Assembly: GCF_963675165.1 (NCBI RefSeq)
Contig: NC_087384.1
Coordinates: 669,001-733,000, forward strand
Length of the DNA: 64,000 bases
Direction: 5' to 3'
Source of the DNA: Halichondria panicea
Lineage: Eukaryota; Porifera; Demospongiae; Suberitida; Halichondriidae
Within the stretch, counting starts at the first letter, position 1, and each line of letters starts with the position of its first letter. This document shows positions 35,401 to 44,400 of the stretch, one piece after another. Under the pieces are notes generated by a model. The model was not told the origin of the DNA. It saw only the letters and a program-made list of their open reading frames with translations, and did no database searches. A program made the position numbers and the translations under genes.

Positions 35401-38400
35401 CAAGAGCATCAGCCGTCCAATGGAATGACTACGTCTTCGTGCTAGCTAGTGACGGTAGAGCACTTTTCTACCACAGCAAACACAATATCTGGTCCATGCT
35501 GCCTAAATCACCCTATACAAGTGCCAACCTTGCCCCGGCCTTGACCCTCTATAAGGGCAGAATTCTCACTACGTCTGTGAATGGAGAAATGTCTACATTT
35601 GATTCCCAACTGTGCCAGTGGACAGTGGTTAAAGATCTGAATCTGTTTGAGGGTAGTGGACCACGAATCATTGCCAGTGACAACAACATTCTCTACTCTG
35701 TTGTCGACTTTAAAACACAAGTGCAGCAAGAGTATGAGCAAATAAGGCGAAGCGATAATTTCAGACAAGTTTCCTATAAACACACTGAGTGCACTGTATT
35801 CTCGTATGATCCAAGCTCTAAGTGGGAGAAAATCTGTGAGATTGGATCAAGCCCTCTCAAATCTGCAGCAGTGGTTGGTGGAACCCTGTTTGTTCACGCT
35901 GGACAAGATATGTTCAAATTGACTCAGCCAGTACAACCAGAAGTGGCAGCAAATCCAAAACTAGAAATAAATACAATACTACCATCAGCGCAAACAACCA
36001 CAGAGCTCAACTTTGGTATGCAAGCACTGGCAGTATCTCATACTGGAATAAATGCCCATAATATTCCTAGAAATCTACCCCCCCAGGGACAACTACAGTC
36101 CGCGACAGCCTGTGCCAGTCCTACGTACGCTGGATCAACTCTCCATGCCATTAAAGAGACGCTATTCTCTTTCGGAGGGCGGGACAAAGACAACCAACCA
36201 ACGTCTGACGTGTTACGATATAACCCTGACACTGACACCTGGGAGAGTGCCGGCTACATGAGGAGTGCTCGCTACAATGTTGCTGTGGCAATCGTACAAG
36301 ATACGATAATAGATGTGATTGTGCTAGGAGGGAGTTTTGGAAGCAGTGAGCACATCATGACGGAGCGAGCAGTAGAAAGTGATTCAAAAACCACCCCAAT
36401 TCGTCCTCCCTGGAATAACATGACGAGCATTGTAGAAAAATGCACAGTCAACTAAACAGTCAAAATTAAAAGTTACCGTCCATAATTAGTATGTACTACC
36501 AAGTGTACAGACAATCGTATATTTTAGGTACAATCTATAATTATGTCAAAGTCAATATTATATTTTATCTCAACCATGTGGTAGATATATCGTACAAATA
36601 CAGCTAAAAAATGGTTGGCAGATCTATATAATGATAATAATAGTCACTACAATTAAACGAAAGCATCACAGGTGCTGAGTAGGTGGCAATGAAGCTACAG
36701 TACTAGCAGACTATTATGAAATACACGTCTTTGTGCTAGCTAGCGACGGTTATAATATGGACAATTCGCTGTATTTATTTGACCTACACATGTATGTAAC
36801 AGGGTAACAACTTTTTTTTGATCTCAAAATACCTTTTCTATTTACTATAGCCTCGGCCGGACAAGGAATACTAGTTTAGCAGTCTCCCGTTTTGTTAAAC
36901 ACTAAAAGAGTGTTGCAGCTGTAGATGTACATAACGGTAATAATAGCAGAAATTACACCTACACGTATAATGCAGGCAATGAATGTTATAGGCATATCAT
37001 ATATCATATGTTGCAGTGGGCTAATAACGGAACATTCAATCACATATTAATGCTAGACTAACGTCAACAGAACATTATCAATGAATTCACTGACTGCAAC
37101 TATACACACGATTAGTTACACCCACTTTTATAAGAATCACAAAGCAAGAGCAATGGTAAGTAACACAGTATCATACAATAACATTACTAGTCACTGACGC
37201 TTCACTAGACCCTATCTCTACACGCGCAGGACGTACTCGCGTAGCACGTCCTGCCACACCATCAAAGGTGACTCTGACCAACTGGGTACGCCTGAACAAC
37301 GCCCTCTCTCTCCTACCGAGAGTATCAGCCGTCCAATGGAATGACTACGTCTTTGTGCTAGCTAGTGACAGTACAGCACTGCTCTATCACATTACAAATG
37401 ACATATGGTCTCTTCTAATAAGCTGCAAAGAACAACTACCACCAGAAGGTCCCCCACCACTAGCCCTGTACAAAGGTGAAGTTGTAACAGCATCCATCAA
37501 TGGGACGGTGTTATGTTATAGTAAACGTGCAAGCCAGTGGAAGGAGCGTCCGGAGCTTAAAATGGAATTGGAATACAGCTACATTTACTCAATTGCAATG
37601 ATGAGTGATAGCCACAACTTATATGTTATCATGTACTGCGGTAGCCAAGTAAAACAAACTACTCACTATCAGGTATGCCACGTCCTTAGCTACAGTTCTG
37701 GCCATAGTTGGAAAAAGATCGGTGACATTGAAACTCCATCCAATGTTTCCAATATTACCCTTGAGTCAGCAGCACTGGCTGGCTCTTCCTTGTACATTCA
37801 ATATGGGGGGAAGATGTACAAAGTAGCAATCAAAGGCTTGAAAACTGCCGAGCTAGTATCACCAGCAAAGAAACAAAAAACAGAAGAAGTTGTGCAAATG
37901 ACAACACCAAACATGCCTCTTTTAAATGGATCCACTCTCCACGCAATTAATAACAAGCTATTCTCTTTCGGAGGGCGGGACGAGGACAACCAACCAACAT
38001 CTGACGTGTTACGATATAACCCCGACACTGACACCTGGGAGAGTGCCGGCTATATGAGGAGCTGTAGATACAATGTTGCTGTGGTGAACGTTGAGATTGG
38101 TACGAAGAAAGAAGTTTTCGTACTTGGAGGAAGCTTTGGGAGCAAGAGCTTACAGACACCGCTCAAGGTTCACGCATCGACAACATCAAGCACGACATCA
38201 TCGAACGATGATTGGGAATGTTCCACATCGATGATGGAGAAGTGTCCAGTGTAGTGACCATAGTACAGAGTCACTGAGTTACTGTATAGCCAATACGATA
38301 GCTGGAGATAATTGCACATGTTTTGTAAAGAAAAGATTGACAATTGCTTTACTTGCTACAGTATAGCACATGATCAATTAACGAATACACTTCCCAGACT

Positions 38401-41400
38401 ACATGGAGCACACCTTGTCCGGGAAGTGTATTTCAATGAATTCACTCACTGCAACTGTACACACGATTAGTTACACCCACTTTTAGTTCAAAATCACGAA
38501 ACAAGAGCGGCAATGGTAAGTAACGCAGTATCATATAATAATAAAATTATCGTGATTACTATAATTATAATCAATGACATATCTTTGTATTCTATCACAG
38601 GCTTCACTAGACCCTCCCCCTGTCACACCATCGAAGGTGACTCTGACCAACTGGGTACGCCTGAACAACGCCCCTCTCCTCCTACCGAGAGCATCAGCCG
38701 TCCAATGGAATGACTACGTCTTCGTGCTAGCTAGTGACAGTACAGCACTGCTCTATCATGCTAAACACGGGATGTGGTCCATGCTACCAAAATGTCCGAT
38801 CGAGCAACTCGATGGTGCTCCACCAATAACAGTGCACAAAGGAAAGGTTGTCACACTTTTTTGCTGAACCCCAGTGAACCCTATTCAGTTAGGAGATATG
38901 CTTGCTACAAATGTTGAGAGCACTGCATCTTTCATATACATCTGGGCGAGTTCTAACCAGGACCTCAGCTGGAGAAACACTATAGCTAGCCATAGAGACC
39001 TTGAGCAACGTACAGAGCTAGCTAAACAGTCAGTTACAAGCGTTCTACAAGCCTAGAGTTTGTCGTGGCAAGGTCGCGATAAACTGCCAGCTAAGCAAAC
39101 GTCATCACAACGGAATTTAATTAAAAAAAGTGTCGTACCTCCTCTAGACCAGCATTATAGAGAAATGCACAGTCAACTAAACTAAGAACAAAACATACAA
39201 CTAGCTAGTGTTTAAATTTGTAGCAAAGATTATATATTGTGGGATTGCCATATATAGTCACATTTATTTTCTTTCAATCACGTGATGCGAACCCAAGAGC
39301 TACAGCAAAAAAAAGGCAGGTGGATACAATGACAATAAAGAGATTGCATGTACTGTAACATGTGCACACATTAAGTGCAGTAAACTGAAACAAAACAAAC
39401 ATTACGCAATAATTATTACACAACTATAAATAAAAATAACTGATTTTATTGCCATTTATGACTAACAGCTATCTCAATCATGTGATACATACATAACATG
39501 GTATATATAATTAGCATGTGAGTAACTTTTAAAGCTCTACAACAAGAACAATAAGAATGGTAGGTGAAGAATGACGATGATAGTGACTACAAAGTGATTG
39601 ATAATGTACTAATATTCATAGGCCACTTTCTACTTCGGCTCAAAAACGATAGAACTGACCAACTGGGTACGCCTGAACAACGCCCCCCTCCTCCTACCGA
39701 GAGCATCAGCCGTCCAATGGAATGACTACATCTTCGTGCTAGCTAGTGATGGCACAGCACTGCTCTATCATACTACAAATGACATGTGGTCTGTTCTAAT
39801 AAGCTGCAACGAAACACTACCACCAGAAGGTCCCCCACCACTAGCCCTGTACAAAGGTGAAGTCCTAACAGCATCCATCAATGGGACGGTGCTGCGTTAT
39901 AGTAAACGTGGAAGTCAGTGGAATGAGTGTCCGGAGCTTAAAATCCATTTATATTACAGGAACACTTACTCTATTGCAATGATGAGTGATAGAAGCAACT
40001 TGTATGTTATCATGTACTGCGGTAGCCAACCCAAACCAAGAGGTTTATTATTCAGCTTTCAGGAATCTTGCCACGTCTTTAGCTACAGCTCTGGCCATAG
40101 TTGGGAACAGATCGGTCACATTCGAGATTCACATAATGGTTCCCTTGAATCAGCAGCACTGGCTGGCTCTTCCTTATACATTCAATATGGGGGGAAGATG
40201 TACAAACTAGCAATCAAAGGCTTGAAAACTACCAAGCTAGTATCACCAGCAAAGAAGCAAAAAACAGAGCGAATGACAACACCAAAAATACCTCCTCAAA
40301 GAGGATCCACTCTCCACGCCATTTACGACGAGCTATTCTCTTTCGGAGGGCGGGACAAAGACAACCAACCAACATCTGACGTGTTACGATATAACACCGA
40401 CACTGACACCTGGGAGAGTGCCGGCTACATGAGGAGCTGTAGATACAATGTTGCTGTGGCAAACATTGAGATTGGTATGAAGAAAGAAGTTTTCGTACTT
40501 GGAGGAAGCTTTGGGAGCAAGAGCTTACATACACCGCTCAAGGTACATACACCGACAACATCAAGCACGACATCATCGAACGATGATTGGGAATGTTCCA
40601 CCTCGATGATGGAGACGTGTGCAGTAGTACAAAGTTACTGATTTACTGTATACAGTATATGTAGTTGTTATTGATGTTTAAGATAGAGACATATTGCACA
40701 GCTTTTGCAAACAGATCAAGATAGTTTTGTAACAATATACAATTCTCGATAAAATTGCTATTACTTGCCTATACAATGAGACTACAGTAATCAATTAACG
40801 AATACATTTCCTATTATAGCCCCAGCCAGACAAGACAAGGAGTACACACTAATCATCAGATTACTACATTCAGCAGTTCCCCCTTTTGAAATAATTTGGC
40901 AGCTGCGTATGTACATGTAGCAAGCAATGAGTTAGACAATTATCAGTATATAGGGATCTAATGCAGGTAATTAGTGTTTGAGCCATATTATGCCTCCGTT
41001 GCGCATGTGCAGCCAAGGTATACGATAGTGTGTGTGTGTGTGTAGACTGCTGCAGCTGCTCAAGGATCAATAAAGTGCAAGTAAGAGTCTCTATAGGCTT
41101 CTAGTCATGTTTTCTTGGTTTGCTATTTTTACATTTGCAAAATAATGCTTGGTTCTTGAGATATGCCTAGTTTTGCTTACTTGGAATGCTATTGCAGCCT
41201 TTTCAGAAGAGTGCGTAGCAAAACTTGTTCACCGAGTGTTGCTACTCTACTTAGTAGTTAGCTCTGCACTAGAACGCTAGCTATTGGTAGCTGCAAGAGT
41301 GAGAAGAGAGCTGCAGCCATTAATTTTAGACTTTTGGCATCCCTTTAGCAACAATCATTTCACACTCTTTGAGTTTCTGCCTTGCTGCAGAAATTTTTAA

Positions 41401-44400
41401 GCAAACATTTTTAATGCACGTGTGTATTAGCAATAGCTTTATGTTATGTAGGTTTGGCACATCCACCGAGGCATCAGCACCCGCGGTGCTTTCATTATAT
41501 CCGTGAGCTAAGAGCATAACTGACAGTCAAATACAGTTTTAGATGCTAGACTAACGAGAACATGCCATTATCAATGAATTCACTCACTGCAACTATACAC
41601 ACGATTAGTAGTTACACCCACTTTTATAAGAATCACGAAACAAGAGCAATGGTAAGTAACGCAGTATCATACAATAACATTACTAGTCACTGACATCTTT
41701 GTATTCTATCACAGGCTTCACTAGACCCTCCCCCTGTCACACCATCGAAGGTGACTCTGACCAACTGGGTACGCCTGAACAACGCCCCCCTCCTCCTACC
41801 GAGAGCATCAGCCGTCCAATGGAATGACTACGTCTTCGTGCTAGCTAGTGATGGCACAGCACTTCTCTATCATGCTAAACTAAAGCTATGGTCTATGCTA
41901 CCAAAATGCCCGTATCATCTGAAGGAAAATGTACCGCTAGTCAACTATGAAGGGAAGATTCTAGCAGTCAGCAATCGTTCACAGATATGTGCTTTTGACG
42001 CTCCTACTAGTAGTTGGAAGGAGGAATCTGGACCAACAGTAGAGGAGATTATCCACATGGCTGTCAATCACGATACTCTACATGTGTATGCATGGGTCAC
42101 AAAGTCAACCGGTTACATGTTCGGTAAACAAGGTAAAGCTGCTCTGTTCACACTGACCACTGAAGGATGGGAAGAACACGATATTTACATCCAACGATAT
42201 GCTTCAAAACTTCTGCTTACATCAAAACACATTTTTGTAGAAACTGCTAATTCAAAAGGCATTTATTGCCAGAAATTCAAAAAGACTTCAGAAAGTGAAG
42301 CCGAATCAGACGATACACCAATCGAGCCACCCAAAGAGATAGCTCCTCCCCCCTACAAGGCGTTCACTCTGCACGTGCTGAAAGACACGCTACTTTCGTT
42401 CGGAGGGCATGACGAGGACAACCAACCAACCTCTGACGTGTTACGATATAACCCCGACACTGACACCTGGGAGAGTGCCGGCTACATGAGGAGTGCTCGC
42501 TACAATGTTGCTGTGGTAACCGTACAACAAGACACAACTACAGAGGTCTACGTGCTAGGAGGAGAATTTGGAAGCACCAAACTGAAAATGAAACCCAAGC
42601 TGTATGTACAAACACAAGCATGTACACGTACGCATAATATTATGCATGCTTTTGTATCTACACAAGCACAAGCTACACGTAAATCTACACAAGCACAACA
42701 AGCACCAGCTGACTGGGACTGCTCCACAAGCATTGTTGAAAAATGCACACTGTCAGATTGAAGCTACATGTACGAACCAACTGTATACACACTAGCTAGC
42801 AGCATATGAATTAAACTATACTTGTCTAATGTATGTTACATATTGTATTGATTTGATTCACACTGATCGCATATTACTGAGACGTACGACTAATTACCAT
42901 AAATGTCTCAACAACAGCACCACTCTGACAGATATCTCATTTGTTTTAAGCATGGCATGTTTAACGTGAAGAGCAATAGTATAATTATATGACATTGTAT
43001 GAGCATGGAAGCTACTGTGAGCAGTAACTAACTGAGGCAATGAAACTAAACTAGAGTCATGCTGATAGTCAGTATTACTGGTTGCACTACCATAATGTGA
43101 TAGTGTTGCCATATTATGGCAATTGAGGCGGACATTTTAGTGGTGCACGATTGATCACATGCATTGGGACTAGGATCACATGCAGCAGAGCTAGAACGAA
43201 TCATAATAGAGTCTTCCTATGAAACGAATAAGGCTCTCCCACATGACTGTCCCACATGACTGTATCAAGCAATTACAAAATTCTGTCACTTAAACACATA
43301 ATAGTAATTGTACACGAATATAGGAATAGTTATCATACATGTAACCCGCTAACAATACTACATGTTATCGTACCACATGACACAATCAATCATGTGATTC
43401 CATTCGACAAAAAAAGCTCAAATTTCAGAAGCTAAAGAACAAGAAAATGGTAATCGAGTGACAATAATCTACAATACTTATATGCGAGCATAAAATATTG
43501 TGTTTTTTGGTCAATTATAAGGATACTGCAATTAATATTATTTCCTTGTAAACCCCGCGATTTCAATGGGGATTGTATAGGGTTCGAATAAAGGTGTGAT
43601 ACAAATTTTTGCAGCTGCTTGCATAAATAGCATTAGTTAGTATCACTCATACATAAGCTCATACTGTACTCTTCACACTCAGGCCTCTCTCGACCCAGCG
43701 GACAGCAGCACAAGTGTGCCAGAGAAAAAGGTGACTCTGACCAACTGGGTACGCCTGAACAACGCCCCCCTCCTCCAACCGAGAGCATCAGCCGTCCAAT
43801 GGAATGACTACGTCTTTGTGCTAGCTAGTGACGGTACAGCACTGCTCTATCATACTAAGCTAAAGCTATGGTCTATGCTACCAAAATGCCCGTACAGAAT
43901 GACAAGTAATGTACCGCTAGTCAACTATAAAGGAGAGATTCATGCAGCCAGCTCTTATTCAGGGATGTTTGCTTTTGACGTCGCTACTAGTAGCTGGAAG
44001 AATCTATCCAAGCCAGCAGAAGGGGAGATTATAAGCATTGCAGTCAACGGCAACGCACTACATGCATACATGTATGTATGCATAAAAACTAAGTCAACGC
44101 AAACGTATCCACCACAAACACCTGCTCTGTTCTTGCAGACAATAAAAGAGTGGAAAAAACAAGACCTTGGTGTCAATGAGCTCGGTTCAAAAATCCTACT
44201 AACGTCAAAACACCTGTTCATAGAAACTAATAAAGTCATTTATCGCCAGAAAATCAGCAATGCTTTTGAACCAATCGAGCCACCCAAAGAGATAGCTCCT
44301 CCCCCCTACAAGGCGTTCACTCTGCATGTACTGAAAGACACGCTACTTTCGTTCGGAGGGCGGGACGAGGACAACCAACCAACATCTGACGTGTTACGAT

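Noticed and set aside
43570-43600. gggttcgaat as a tRNA B-box
   Set aside because: No matching A-box or acceptor stem was found around it.
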